Assembly (NCBI GenBank): GCA_004009845.1
Contig: RMBW01000007.1
Span: 310,001-374,000, forward strand
DNA from: Davidsoniella eucalypti
Taxonomy: Eukaryota; Ascomycota; Sordariomycetes; Microascales; Ceratocystidaceae
Direction of reading: 5' to 3'
Length of the DNA stretch: 64,000 bases
Made by a program: the position numbers and the translations under genes. Positions 11,684-24,440 of the stretch are shown here, piece after piece (position 1 is the stretch's first letter; each line of letters begins with the position of its first letter). The notes under the pieces are model-generated. The model saw only the letters and a program-made list of their open reading frames with translations. It ran no database searches and was not told the DNA's origin.

Positions 11684-14600
11684 TGAGAATTCTGAGATTT
11701 AGAAGCTATTATATACCGAGTCCGAGATGAGCAGAAGTTGATATCTGTCTCGCAACCAGCCCGTCATGGTGTGGTCTCATCGATATTGAAGTTAAAGTAG
11801 CAATGGAAACACGCCTTTGGATTGCTGAGAGATAACCATAGGTAGACGTTAGTTGAAAATAATACAACATCGTTTATACGGGAAGTCGAGATATCTACCT
11901 TCAAATTCCGCGAATGTACCTCTTTTTATATCTTATGACGCTATGAAAAAGAAACACCTTCAAGTATATTCTATAGTGAGGGTTATTGTTGATTTTCCTA
12001 ATGCTTCGTGCGCCGTAGTACAAAGTTTTAGCTGAACTACGGATGAAAAAGTAGACTATTGATACATAGATGCATATATTCAATAAACATTTTATAAATT
12101 ACGAGTGTAATGTCTAGTATAACGAGCTCAGTTGAATCCGTGATTGTGGCGTTGATTTGAGTGCGCTCCATCCATCTATCTCGACCAAAAATGATTGCGG
12201 GAGGACGCTGATAACCACTTGATATATAGTTTTACTGAGTTATATATGGTTCATTAACTGCTTATAACTATTAATAAGTAACATGAACATGACATGAGGC
12301 TTAGACATCATCTGATGCCTTTTACTTTCGTTACTTGAGCCGCAATTATTTGTTGGTTGGGATTCTGTGGTATGAAACATGGAAGCGTTGATCTGGGAAA
12401 GCTTGGCATGGAACTCGCGAACAGCTTCACGCCAAGTCTTTAAAATACGACATGGCCTTGAGTGATAGTTGTATCTAAATTAGCGTCATTTAGTGGTAGT
12501 GAAGCAGGGCTAGCATGAGCTTGGAGTGATCTTGGCGGCGTCAACTTTTGGTGTGAGAAAGTTGTCTCTTGATCCTGTTAGCAAGAATCATCAAATAACG
12601 ACCTAGCAATCACGGTTGATAGCAAGCTTAATACTGACTCTTCTACGTATGAAATTTAAGCTAAACTGATGTTACTTTCTTACATAATGATCGTGATCTG
12701 GAGTATGATCAGTAGGATCGTAAAACAAATCTGTAGTAGCATATCAAAACAAGTGTATGTCATGTGTATTATAAAGCTCTTGTAGGGTTAAATAATCTAG
12801 CGGCACAAGCTTTCCAGGCGCTTTTCTTCTGGCATGTGACGTATGCGATGATACGTCGTAAGCTGGGCGGAATGTGTGATGTTGGAGATGCCGACCAGAG
12901 AATGTCATTTTGGGGGTCGGCAGCCCGATTAGCTGACCAGAGCTAGTGTAGATTTCCTGCCAACATTAACGTAGTCCATAGACCTGAATGCGCGGCTATC
13001 TATTTAGGCTGTTGTATGCTGGTGATTTGAGCTAGACATCTGGAAACAACGAATGGACGAACAAATATCCAGTCCGTGGAGACGATGCTCCATGTCATGG
13101 TGCGTTGAACAATTATCCTTTAAGGTTTATGTGCCAATGTTGGGGTTCTCCAGATTAAGGCGGAACCTGGAACGACAATGTGACGCTATTTCAGAAAGAA
13201 GAGATGCAAAGTTCTTGGATATCACAATGACAATCGAGACCATAGGCATAAAATCCCCATCCCGTTACTATCACGGCTGTAGTTGTATCGTGTGGCAAAG
13301 GCCAGGGTATCATTGTATGGGTGGAAAAGTGTTTATCCAGAACAGAATGCAAACTGGTACCAGACAAGCTGCATATTCTTCGACCACGCCTACAGACACA
13401 GATATAGCAATATATGCACGTCAAACAACCAGCCAAACATCACGCACCTGGTTTCTGCCATGTCTGTCTCTTGTTATTTTCCAATATATAACCCCTGGTT
13501 TTCTAGTGTTTTTCCAGAATAGCCTCAAGAGGATTTTCGTAGATGGTCTAAACCGTATTGGCTTTCACTAACTGTTCTCCAAAATTAAAAATTAAAAAAG
13601 AGGGAAGAACAATAGCCCGCCCCTACACTTGGATTTACAGCAGGGTTTTGGGATAAGATCGCTTATTTTGGTGTCATTGTTCTCTAGTTTGTTATATTGA
13701 ACATACAAATGAGTTAGGGTTACCACTAACGAATTCACCCTTGTTTGCGCCACACAAAATTCCCTAACAGATATATCATTTCCGATACAGAAACGGACAC
13801 AGAAGACGTCTCCAAATTTATCTACAAAAAAGCAAAATCGGGAGAGAAAGTAGATGATTAAAAAAAGGAAGAGAAAGATTGGAATGGTAACGGAACTACC
13901 ACATAGTATCCATTTCTCGATCTTGTCTTTTCTAGTTCGTTTTCTCTTATGTTGATGAGATGACTGGAAAGTAGTGCTTTGACCTGTCCCAAGCTCTTTT
14001 TTCCTGTATTTTCCGCACTTGGCAATGCTGCCGACTGTAACTCCAGTGGAAACTATGGCGAGATCTGGGGTAGCGGCACCTAATTGGCGATCCCTTGATA
14101 ACGTAATTGTAGGCCAGTCCCGGAATCACTTTGAACACCCAGATCTTCAGCAGGGCAAGCCTCGAGCACAAACAGAACAGAAGGGGGTAGCCTCTACAGG
14201 AATAGACAAAGGACAGCACTTTAGTTGAGGTTAGAGGAGAGAAAACTTGGGTATGTGGAAGATGTACAACGAGAGGGGCAAGGAGAAGAAGGAAACAGGA
14301 GGAAGCGGACCCATGCTTCTGGGTCAGTGGCGACATTATTTCTTGGGCTTGGATGGATGGATGCTCTAATTTTGCCGGTAGATTCTCTTTTAGCGGGCAT
14401 TTTTACTTGAGTGTATATGTATGTACATACAAATATGTTTCTTGATATTTGGGGGAAGGGGTAGATATAAACAGCTCTGTTATAAAAAGCTGTACATAGA
14501 CTGCAAATAGCCGGAACAGAAAGGGGAAGTTCATTGACGATCGGAACAACAGACAACAAGTCGGTTCAGTCGCGGAAAGTAATAAACGGACAGACTCCCT

Positions 14601-15429
14601 GGCCCTTGTATAATCTGTGAGTGGCTGGACTGGTTGGAGAATACTGCTCTAGGACCAAGCTGCAAGACGTTCTCGAGTCCGCCCTGGCAAACAACAACCG
14701 TTGAACTATTACATCAAGATGGAGACTTTGGCAGGCTAGCAAATGGAGACCCACGAGACAACAGCGTGCTGTCTAGCCGACTACTGGCCGGGCCATCGCC
14801 AGTAACATTAGCAGTAGCAGAAGGAAGTCAGAGGTGCTTGTAGTTCCGGTAGTAGTTGTAGGAACCAAGCAAACACCCCCAACTTGCCGGCCCGAGATGC
14901 CTTTGCTTTCTTGCTGTATTATTTATATCGGGGCATGTCCACTCTTACTTTGGCTGTATTTCTATATTATTCGGTATCGTATCTCGAAGTCGATATCTTG
15001 AACATCGTCGGACAGTCCGTATAAGAGAGTTTACCAAAGCTTCAGATCTTTTTTTTTCTTCTTCTTTTTTTGCTCCGTTCTTTTTTGTGCTAAAGTTACG
15101 TTGAAGCGTGAAAAATCTTCACCACACTGACAAAGCTTCCACCCCGGGGCTCCATTGAACCCATTAATCGCCAATATTAGGAGCAAAACAAAATTAACGG
15201 CCTAGCAGATCTCTTTGAGTCACCAAATAGCGTCTAACAAAGCCTGATATCTTCTTCTTTTTTCCACTAGACCCTGTTTGTTCAAACTTCTAGTGAGAGA
15301 AGTCTTGCTGGCTAAAACGCAGGTCGTGGCTGATCGGGTCTTCGCGAAATCTTGGTAAAAAAAGCCGTCTTTCGTAACTTGTCGGAGTCCCTATCCTCAA
15401 GCCTCCCTTCCGCTATTTCTTATATAATC
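11684..15429. other. Long spacer upstream of the quinate permease
   Basis: One 172-codon ORF (13053-13571, +) stands out by length but has no recognisable domain, so I do not call it. Sequence closer to the permease becomes pyrimidine-rich (15050-15070), typical of a fungal promoter and leader. Confidence 0.45.
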
Positions 15430-17178
15430 ATGGGCCTGCTCACGGTTCAGGAAGATCGGCCAACGCCGGCCGCCGTCTACAACTGGCGTGTGTACATGTG
15501 TGCTTCTATTGCTTCGTTTGCCTCATGTACTATTGGCTACGACTCGGCCTTCATCGGCGGCACCATCACGCTGCAGTCGTTTGTCGATGAGTTTGGCCTG
15601 GCCAACATGTCCGCCAGCAAGAAGTCGTTGGTCAGCGCCAACATCGTGTCCATCTACCAGGCCGGCGCCTTCTTCGGCTCTCTGTTCGCCTACTGGTCGT
15701 CGTACTTCCTCGGCCGTCGCAAGTCGCTACTCCTGTTCTCGACCATCTTCATCTTCGGCGCCGGCCTAATGTGCGGCGCGAATGGCGATCGCGGCCTCGG
15801 TCTCCTATACGCTGGTCGCGTCCTGGCCGGTATCGGCATCGGTGGCTGCTCCAACATGACGCCCATTTACATCTCCGAGCTGTCTCCGCCTGCAGCGCGT
15901 GGCCGCCTTGTCGGCCTGTACGAGCTTGGCTGGCAAATTGGAGGTCTAGTCGGCTTCTGGATCAACTATGGTGTCGATCGCACTATGGAGCCTTCGCATT
16001 CTCAGTGGCTGATTCCAATCGCCGTCCAGCTTATCCCTGCCGGCATGCTTCTGGTTGGTGCGCTGGCTATCCCGGAGTCGCCTAGATGGCTATTCTCCCA
16101 GGGCAAACGCGAAGAGGCTATCAAAAACCTGTGCTGGATGCGCCAGTTGGAACCTACCGATCAGTACATCATCGAGGAGATTCGCTATGTCGACAACGAC
16201 CTTGAAAGGTATCGTCGTGAAGTCGGTGCCGGTTTCTGGAAGCCGTTTGCCGCACTTAAGAACCCAAAGATCCAATGGCGTTTCTTCCTGGGTGCAATGG
16301 TAGGGCTTTCTTGATGAAATTATATATGACAACTGCAGACACTAACACGCCGCTTCATAGCTCTTCATGTGGCAAAACGCCTCTGGCATCAACGCCATCA
16401 ACTACTACAGTCCCACCGTTTTCAGCTCACTTGGACTTAGGGGAACTAGCACTAAGCTCTTCACCACTGGCATGTTCGGTGTGGTCAAGACTATACTGAC
16501 CATTATCTGGCTGCTTTGCATGATAGACCATGTCGGCCGCCGCAAACTCCTGATGATTGGTGGCTTTGGCGGCTCAGTGTGCATGTGGATTATCGGCTCA
16601 TACATCAAGATCGATGATCCCGTGAGCAAGAACCGCGATTCTCTATCTTCGGGTGGCATTGCTGCCGTCTTCTTCTTCTATCTCTGGACCACCTTTTACA
16701 CGCCATCCTGGAACGGGACTCCCTGGGTTATCAACTCGGAGATGTATGACCATAACACTAGGTAAGTAATACTCTTCATACTTTTTCTTTTTGATTGCTA
16801 CAGACCACTAACACACAGCACTATAGATCACTGGGCCAGGCTTCTGCTGCCGCTAACAACTGGTTTTGGAACTTCATCGTCTCGCGCTTCACGCCACAGA
16901 TGTTCAATGCATGGGGCTATGGCGTATACTACTTCTTTGCCTCGTTGATGCTGATGTCCTGTGTCTTTGTCTACTTCTTGATTCCCGAGACCAAGGCTGT
17001 GCCTCTGGAGATGATGGACCGTCTATTCTCTATCAAACCCGTTAGAAAGGCCCACAAGACCGTCATGGGCGAGCTCCAGACTATTGAGTTCCGGCCTCGC
17101 AACGACGGCGAGGATGCTGAGAAGGTAGCGAATGGGTCCATTCGCTATGACGACGCAGCCAAGGATAGCAGCTCATAG
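15430..17178 (+). CDS. qa-y: Quinate permease (MFS sugar-transporter family)
   Basis: Three exons, 15430-16299, 16361-16761 and 16827-17178, give 540 aa, close to the length I recall for the Neurospora protein. Introns are 16300-16360 (GTAGGG..CATAG) and 16762-16826 (GTAAGT..TATAG). Splicing restores GAM-LFMWQNASGINAINYYSP and DHNTRSLGQASAAANNW, both sugar-porter signatures. The start sits at MGLLTVQEDRPTP, the family's N-terminus. Other landmarks are GRRKSLLL in the loop after TM2-3, PESPRWLFSQGKREEA after TM6, and LIPETKAVPLEMMD after TM12. Twelve hydrophobic segments fit a plasma-membrane proton symporter bringing quinate into the cell. It opens the cluster and is convergent with the dehydrogenase gene downstream. 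It is expected to be quinate-induced through the activator at 28384-30835. Confidence 0.93.
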
Positions 17179-18763
17179 GAGTATCTTCTTCGTACAAGTC
17201 TTTCTTCTCCATGCTTCTGCGTTGGGGAATGACTAGGAGAAGGGGCAGTTACATGTTTGTTACGATTATAGTTGTTGGTATTGCATAGGATGATTTGATC
17301 GGAGGTTTTGAGTTGTATTTCCCGTGTAGTTTATGATATCGTCTGGCGTCAGAGCCCGCACAAACCAGTTCCTCGGGCAGTCCTGAGGCTAAGAAGATGG
17401 GGTTTCTTGTTTCTTGTTTTATTATTATAAGCCGTTTCTATATCATTTCCCTTTAACAAACAGTAAAGTTTCAGGCCTTTTTTTCTTGATGGCTATATTT
17501 TGCTCGTGTGTGCTTAGATATCAAGCCTTTCTGTATATTCCCATGAACAAATCTTAGTATTAGCTCATTTTCTCAAATAGGATGGTGCCACAGTAGTTTG
17601 GCGGAAATGGAATTGAATGAGTAGTTGCGCCCGTTTCGGATTATTTCTTGTTTCACAGTTATCAGCCAGATCGCGAAGCTAAGTATTGCCTTGTTTCCCG
17701 ATTTTATTTTCCATTTTAAGATATTGCGGCGGTGGATTTTTCAAGAGCAATTCCGGAAATCATGAAGTAGAATGTGTGGTTCTAGGCGCGTGTTTCTGGT
17801 GATCCAGAGTTTTGTATGTTTCAACTGCTCAAAAAGAAGAAATAAATCGGAATATAAAGGACAGTGCTCATATTGCCACATTCTCCATCATGTTTATTTT
17901 CTTCTTGGTTCAACCATAAGTCAGTGCGTTGGAAGGTCTACGCTATCTTTCCACATGTTGGCGATCAAACAGGCGGAAGACGAACTTGGTTCTTGCGGCT
18001 CATACTGGGGTTATGATACCCTCAATATGATCCATTGTTGGCCACAGACCTGATAAATGAACTCCATCTAATGACCTTGCTCAAATCCGCCCAGACCTTG
18101 GAAATCCGACTCTACTAAATGCAAATAGGATACTAATACTAGTGTATAGATTGATACTTCTGACCATCTTGTCAGTTCTGCTACAACTTGTGATACTCTT
18201 GAAAGAGCATGACTGGTGAATGGCTTACTATATGTATATTTCATTAGTTTCAAATCCTCTTTCCTTATGTCTCAACCACCTAACACATGATTGCTGCTAA
18301 GATAGAAATATGAGAAAGACCCTTATACTCCAATGAGGTGTCCCATCTGTACTACACCGACTTTCACCATGCTACTTCTAGAAATTGAATAGCTTCAAAT
18401 GGGCATTGCTGATAGCAGTCAAAGATAGCTCGATAAGTATGTTTTCATCTAGATTAAGACAATAACTCTTGGCCTTTTTCTTGGCTAAGGTTACGAAGGT
18501 TGAATTAAGACATGTGATACCCAAACAACAACAAAATAAATAATAGTGGAAGTAAACTACGGAGATTGAAACTTGTTACGATGATTCGACGTAGCATGAA
18601 AAGGGCTGTCCTTTGATATGAAACTAAACGCACAAACTAGGTGATATTGAACGAAACAAATGAAATCTCTAAAGAAAAACACTAATCTACAGGCTGATAT
18701 AACTTTTTTCTTACATGTAAAAGCATTATTGCATATAATACTCTTTTTGGATAGACAAACCCC
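17179..18763. other. Convergent 3' spacer between qa-y and qa-3
   Basis: AT-rich sequence between two convergent gene ends. Short ORFs such as the one at 17772-18053 show no domain and are judged spurious. Confidence 0.5.
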
Positions 18764-20016
18764 CTAATTCTGTTGTTTCACGGCCATCAACTTTGCCGTC
18801 ATTGCCTTGTGCACAGCTGCTATAGGCAACTCCTTGACTTCCTTGCCAGTCCAGTAACGGTCCTGTTCAAGGCCCTGGTAGATCATGGCCTCGGTGCCCA
18901 GAATCACCTTCCAGCCAGCATCTTCCGACAACTTGCCCAATGCCGTGAAGGGGTTAGGGTTATAGCACATTTCTAGGATAGCGCCCTTGGTTTCCTTGTT
19001 GAGGAAAGTCTCCGTGACTGCACGCGCCTCGATCTCTTCGGGTGTGACGGGAGGGAAGTCAGGCACACAAGCTACTATGGCGCCGGGGACATCGAGGGCT
19101 TCAGCCTCGGCCACTGTGCGCACATGCTTCAGGTTATGTCCATAGCCACGGGCGGTGCACTCAGCAATGACAGCATCGACCTCAGACGCATCACGGTTGA
19201 CTAGATAGATTTCCGTGGCACGCATCCACTTGCGCAGAGCGTAGACAGCAGAGCGGGCAGCACCTCCGCCGCCGATCACGAGGGCAGGACGGTCATGGAA
19301 GACGGTATCAGGGTTAGAGATGTTCTGATAAAAGGACTCGCGGATACCGATAGTGTCGGTGTTAGTGCCGCAGTAGATGCGAGATCCATCAGGGCGGTAA
19401 CGGATGAACAGAGTGTTGCAGGCTCCAACGTCGCGGCACTCGGGTGTGAGCTCATCCAAGTACGGCATGATAGCGACCTTGTTAGGCATGGTGATTGCGG
19501 CGCCTGGCAAATTAGTTGTGTTAGCATGAAAAGAGAAAAGAGACAAAAGGAGGAGAGGCGCCTACCATAGAAGTTTGGATCTTTGGTCAGCTCGAGGAAG
19601 TGTGGGATATCAGCAGAGTCCATACGGAACTGCTCCCAGTTCAGGCCCATCTCGCCATAGATGGTGCCGTGGAGTAAAGGTGAGTAAGAGTTGGTGATCT
19701 TCTTGCCGAATAGGTAGCTATGCTTTTCGACTCTGCTCGTGTCGGCCACAGGCGGGTAGATCTGGCTTTTGGCGGCCAAGATGGCATCTGATGTAGGAGC
19801 CTGCGGGGAAGTAGCGAGGACAGCCATCTTTTCAGAGACGTTCTGCACCGAGTCAGCAGCTGCTACAGTAGAGGCCGAAGAAGAAAATGACGGCTTGGAG
19901 GTGTGATGAACAGGATGTGTCCGGGACTTCTTGAAGCTGAATTTAGACTTGGGAGTCAGGGATTTGAGCTTGAGGGGAAAGAAGGCCAGCTTCACGCGGG
20001 TCAGAACGTCGCACAT
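18764..20016 (-). CDS. qa-3: Quinate/shikimate dehydrogenase
   Basis: Two exons, 20016-19566 and 19503-18764. The intron 19504-19565 (GTAGGC..GCCAG) restores DPNFYGAAITMPNK. The product is 396 aa from the first ATG, or 333 aa from the internal ATG at 19827, which is close to the usual family length. Motifs are NSYSPLLHGTIYGEMG (substrate site), ITMPNK with the catalytic Lys, DVGACNTL, GTNTDTIG with the catalytic Asp, and the dinucleotide loop GGGGAARSAVYALRK followed by an Asp-containing NRDASEV typical of NAD use. It oxidises quinate to 3-dehydroquinate and shikimate to 3-dehydroshikimate. The first 63 residues form a basic, Ser-rich extension with almost no acidic residues, which could be leader or a targeting sequence. 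It is divergent from the dehydratase gene across a 2.6-kb shared upstream region. Confidence 0.92.
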
Positions 20017-22643
20017 GATGGGCAAGCTATGTGATATATTGGGTATCAAAGGGGGAAAAAAAGTCTGGTATCGTCAAGATACAGTGTTACAAGAAGTGAA
20101 GAATATGAAGTCAACCAGTGACTAGTGGAAGAAGCAAAGGCAGAAGTTGAGGATCTAATGTTGTGATACCAAGACAAGAAGAAGGAAAATGACTTTCTTC
20201 TCTCGATGGCACATTAGTCGATCTTTTGTACTTACAAGTTGAGGACTTGTCGTTGTTTGTAGAACTGAGGCTCGTTTAGAAATGAGTCTAATTCTAGTGA
20301 TTGTCGATTGACGAGCACCAAAATAGCCACAAACCAGGAGGCAGTGAACGTATAATAATTTGGTATTATCTGGATAGCGGGCTAGGCGTTTGAGTTTTGC
20401 TTCATGTAAGAGTTTCGTCTCTTGTTACTTGGCGTCCGTTCATGTGAGGAAAGTATAATTATAGCATAAAAATACAGCAATTTAAAGAGAATGAAAGAGT
20501 ACTATTTAGGAAAAGAGTCAGTTGTCACTGAAACTAGAGTTCAAGTAAAAAATGATTAAACCTTTTGAGGCGCTAAGAAGAAGTAAGATAGCTCGAGGCC
20601 ATTTAGGGAATATTCACAATGGTTCTTAGAGATCTTCAGGCCCGAGCGACGATCTTAAGAGTGGTGGAGGGAGAAGAACTTGGACCTACTCTTGTTGTTC
20701 GCCGCGTCAGAGGTTTGTTTGTTGTGCCTGTGACAAAATATGATGCCTGTTTACGTGTACCTATCAGGATGATTGCTCTTCCATTAACGATATCGTTGTG
20801 GTATACAATAGGGGAATAAATGAAAAGGCATAACATGGAATATCGGCGAACTTGGCCTCGAACAACGAGACTCATGTGGAAGAACGAATTGGCAGAGTAT
20901 TCCTCTCTTCGTAAGGGGGTTGAAAATCCCCTGGAAAAAGACTCTTCCGCCGTATAAGGGTTGGGGTTTACTATAAAGTGGGTCTTGTTGGCTGTTAGGC
21001 CAATGGCATTACACCGTTGTTTTGTATGTACGAAGACAGATGTGAGACGACATTGCTTATGCATTCACTCGCTCGGAAATAGTTTCTGGTTCTGTGTTTT
21101 ATTTTTGTCTGGAGACTTATTCTGAACATGATTTCTGCATCAACGCGTAAAAGAAGAGCCGCGCGCAAAATCATCGCCTCAATAGGACAAGAACTCCAAC
21201 CTGAACCATAGATAGAATGATCTCCCGTTTCCCCCAATTTCATCCGGAATGCATGGCATAGCATAACACAGTACATGTATAGCCTCGTGTTGCTAGATCT
21301 TCCTAGCATCGGACAATTCTTAAGCTAGTCTAAGATCGCAAAAGGAAGAAATAATAGAACGGGGGCGTGACATAGGATGAGCATTCTTACCCGTAGTCAC
21401 CCCCCCTCCCCTACTGAGATCTCATTGCTTTCTAGCTTCTTGTATTATCATTGTACCTCCTTACTACTACTCGATTCGGTTGCACGCGCGTGTTATGACG
21501 GCTGGTACTACGATGCCACGACCTAGAGCCAGTAGTATCACAATCACAAACAAACTCCTAATCCCTTCTCCTTGTCTTCCTGGATTATAGCAGAAGTTAG
21601 CCTTACAGAGACACGAACTATTATAGGGACCAAAACGTCCAGGCTAATCACTATCCCTTCCCCCCCACTTACACTGCACTATTGTTATTTTTATTTGTTT
21701 TTCCTTCTTCCATTATCACTACTCTGAACTCAGCAGAGAACCCTGCAGGGCCGGATAAAGAATCGCCAGCCCTTGGCGTAGCGGATATGCTCCGCGGGGT
21801 GTAAGCGTAATAATTTTGTCAAGTTGTCACTTCACGTCATGGTGCACAGCGTAGGCGATATCCAGGATATGTACAAAGAATGCGCTGTAGAGCAAATTTT
21901 GGATCAATCGCATTTCTCACGCTGTCTTACTGCTTCTATCAGTTCTTCCGTCTATAGCCGACAAAGGCCGGATCAACGGGGCTAGATAGGCATGGCTGTG
22001 TTGTTATTATACAAACCGCAGAACATCGTATAGAATAGGCTGCTTTATAAAGATACACAGTATCCATGAATAATGGATTGATATCTCTGACCTGTTCCTT
22101 AAACACTTGCCTGTTCTATTTTCACGCATTTTCCGATAATTCTGCTCAATATCAGACCTGATAACATCTTAATCCGTCCTTGGATCTCCCTTCTGACTAG
22201 GATTCCCTCCGTGTTTCTGGTGTGTCGCCAAGGCCATACATCTGCTACTATAACCACCTTTATATCCTGAAACTCAACGACAACTGATAGTGAATGATAG
22301 TTAATGATAGTGATACCGCGAATATCGCTCTAAGTGAGGCTCTACTTGACTATCTACCAGGTTCGAAAACTTACTAGTGCTACTAACATAGGTAGAATCG
22401 ACTATATATCTCGACCTCACCTCGTCTAAGATACACACTTACCTTGGAGCTTTTCTCTTCACTCTCACCAAGTCACACATCGTCTTCACATCTTTCATTT
22501 TCATTTCTATTCTCATTTTAGTCAGCTACTGGATAGCTGCTCATTGTTTGATACAATCTTTTTGCTCTCTTCTCTCATTTTCGCATTCATTCTATCTCGC
22601 TATCTCCTTTTCCCTTTTCAACCTTCCTTCTCACATATTCAAA
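20017..22643. other. Divergent promoter region between qa-3 and qa-4
   Basis: A 2.6-kb AT-rich region with no credible gene. It becomes strongly pyrimidine-rich just before the dehydratase start (22440-22640), as in fungal leaders. A 16-bp match to the recalled Qa-1F operator is listed separately. Confidence 0.5.
22429..22444 (-). promoter_or_regulatory. Candidate Qa-1F activator binding site
   Basis: On the minus strand AGGTAAGTGTGTATCT matches 13 of 16 positions of the symmetrical site GGRTAARYRYTTATCC described for the Neurospora qa activator. It lies about 200 bp upstream of the dehydratase ATG, in the region shared with qa-3. Identification is by eye against a recalled consensus. Confidence 0.35.
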
Positions 22644-23870
22644 ATGCCTTCTCAGCTTGGAATCTCTACCATGTCGCTCGGCCGCTGCTGGGCTGGCCAC
22701 TCTTTCGAACACAAGATGGACATGGCCGCCAAGTATAACTATAGTGGCATCGAGCTATGGCACGAAGATCTCATGGACATTGCTGACCGCTATCCCAACG
22801 GCGGCGCCAAGTCTGCTTCCAACCAGATTGCTGCTGCTCGCTATGTGCGTGCGCTGTGCGCCGCTCGTCGCCTTACCATCATCTGCCTGCAGCCATTTGC
22901 TCTTCTCGAGGGTGCTGTTGACCGCCGTGTCCACCAAGATAAGCTAGTTGAACTAGCCCACTGGTGCAAGCTTGCCTGTGCTCTAGGCACTGATCTCATC
23001 CACATTGCCAGCAGCATGGCTCCCGCTGAACAGCTATCTGAGGACCTGGACCTGGCTATTGCCGACCTCAAAGATGCCTCTATGCTGGCTGCCTGCCAGA
23101 ACCCGCCTGTTCGTCTCACCTACGAGAGTCTGGCTTGGGGCAGCCGGGTCGACCGCTGGGAGCAGAGCTGGGACATTGTCCAAGCTGTCGACATGACCAA
23201 CTTCGGCTTATGCCTAGATACCTTCAACATTGCCGGCCGCATCTTTGCCGACCCTGCCAGCAAGACCGGCTGCACTAAAGACGCCCAGCAAGCCGTCGAC
23301 GAGAGCATGATGCGTCTTGTACAGACCGTTGACGTCAACCGTGTTTTCTTCGTTCAAGTTGTCGATGCTGGCCGTCTGGATGCCCCGCTACTGCCGGGCC
23401 ATGAATACTATGATGAGTCCCAGCCGTGCCGCATGAGCTGGTCGCGCAACTGCCGCTTGTTCTACGGCGAGCACGAGCACGGCGCCTATCTTCCCGTCAA
23501 GCAGATTTCAGAGGCCATCTTCCAGGGCCTGGGCTTCGAGGGCTGGGTCAGCCTAGAGTTGTTTAACAAGCGTATGAGTGAGACTGATAGTGGCGTGCCG
23601 GAGGAGCTGGCGCGCCGTGGCTACCGTTCATGGGAGAAGCTGGTTGAGGATATGGGACTAGAGGTGGCCGAGAACAGCACCACCCCCATCAGCAGCACTA
23701 CCGTTGCTACCAAGAAGTCCGGCGTTTCTTCTATCTATGCCAGCCAGCCTTACGCCAAGAAGCCTATGGTTTCGATTCTCGACGGCAGTATTCTACACAA
23801 GACTCTGCCAACAAGCGTGTACGTGGTGGCATCATCTGTTTGCCTATTTCTAGGGTTCATGATCGTGTAA
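22644..23870 (+). CDS. qa-4: 3-Dehydroshikimate dehydratase
   Basis: An intronless ORF of 408 aa starting MPSQLGISTMSLGRCWAGHS, the family N-terminus; the longer open frame upstream is pyrimidine-rich leader. It belongs to the xylose-isomerase-like TIM-barrel group and uses a divalent metal. Conserved stretches include GIELWHEDL, RLTYESLAWG, NFGLCLDTFNIAGR, VFFVQVVDAG, MSWSRNCRLFYGE and GFEGWVSLELFN, which carry the Glu/Asp/His metal ligands. It converts 3-dehydroshikimate to protocatechuate, the last dedicated step of quinate use. The protein is about 50 residues longer than I recall for the Neurospora enzyme. The extra tail is Ser/Thr-rich (about 350-375) and ends in an uncharged stretch of about 18 residues, VYVVASSVCLFLGFMIV, at the extreme C-terminus, resembling a tail anchor. 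Confidence 0.93.
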   Translation: MPSQLGISTMSLGRCWAGHSFEHKMDMAAKYNYSGIELWHEDLMDIADRYPNGGAKSASNQIAAARYVRALCAARRLTIICLQPFALLEGAVDRRVHQDKLVELAHWCKLACALGTDLIHIASSMAPAEQLSEDLDLAIADLKDASMLAACQNPPVRLTYESLAWGSRVDRWEQSWDIVQAVDMTNFGLCLDTFNIAGRIFADPASKTGCTKDAQQAVDESMMRLVQTVDVNRVFFVQVVDAGRLDAPLLPGHEYYDESQPCRMSWSRNCRLFYGEHEHGAYLPVKQISEAIFQGLGFEGWVSLELFNKRMSETDSGVPEELARRGYRSWEKLVEDMGLEVAENSTTPISSTTVATKKSGVSSIYASQPYAKKPMVSILDGSILHKTLPTSVYVVASSVCLFLGFMIV

Positions 23871-24440
23871 GCGTCCAGCTTTTTATTCTTTACTGTATCA
23901 GAGTTTTGTCTTCTTTCCTGTCTTTTTACTTTTCTTATTATAAATGTACATACTTCGACTATCATTGGCCTGGTCTTGGAGGGGGGTTTGTTTCGTGGAA
24001 TTTCATCTCTTTCTTATGTCAGTCATTTTTTACGCATGTTTTATGATTTCTTGTGTTAGTAGGCAGTGCCAGTACTAGCTTAGGGTTATGTCTTTGCTTT
24101 TTAGTCGTTTTTCTTTTTGGTTCTCAAATTTGATGGTACTTGTTATTGACTCTAGACCTTTTAAAAGCCTTTCGATCTCGAAGAAGTTCTTTACTCCTTC
24201 TAACGCGCCATTAAGCTCGATAGCAGCATTCGGCGGAAACACACCCAACTATTGAAACCTGGCTCGGAGGTTGGTTGCTCTATCTTTATCACGGTTGCCT
24301 ATTTGTGGGTGGTTCGGAGGCTTTTTTCCTGGTGTTCTGTTTCAGAATTCACCAAACATGGCTGTTCTTTCATTTGAACTTATTTTGTATAAGTAATATT
24401 ATTTTACTGGCTATCTCAAATTTCCCGTCTTTAATAACTT
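23871..24440. other. Convergent 3' spacer between qa-4 and qa-2
   Basis: T-rich 570-bp spacer between two convergent genes, containing no gene. It presumably carries both polyadenylation regions. Confidence 0.5.

Noticed and set aside
13053..13571. 172-codon ORF in the spacer before the quinate permease
   Set aside because: No recognisable domain, lies in a long gene-poor AT-rich stretch, and could not be linked to further exons. Compatible with chance.
13648..13668. GGATAA..TTAT dyad resembling a Qa-1F site
   Set aside because: Half-site spacing is six instead of four, the right half is poor, and it is 1.8 kb from the permease start.
20619..20819. Short ORF in the qa-3/qa-4 promoter
   Set aside because: 66 codons, no homology recognised, overlapped by an equally long minus-strand ORF.
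21377..21394. GGATGA..TTACCC dyad in the qa-3/qa-4 region
   Set aside because: Spacing is two bases too long for the 16-bp operator and one half-site has a mismatch.
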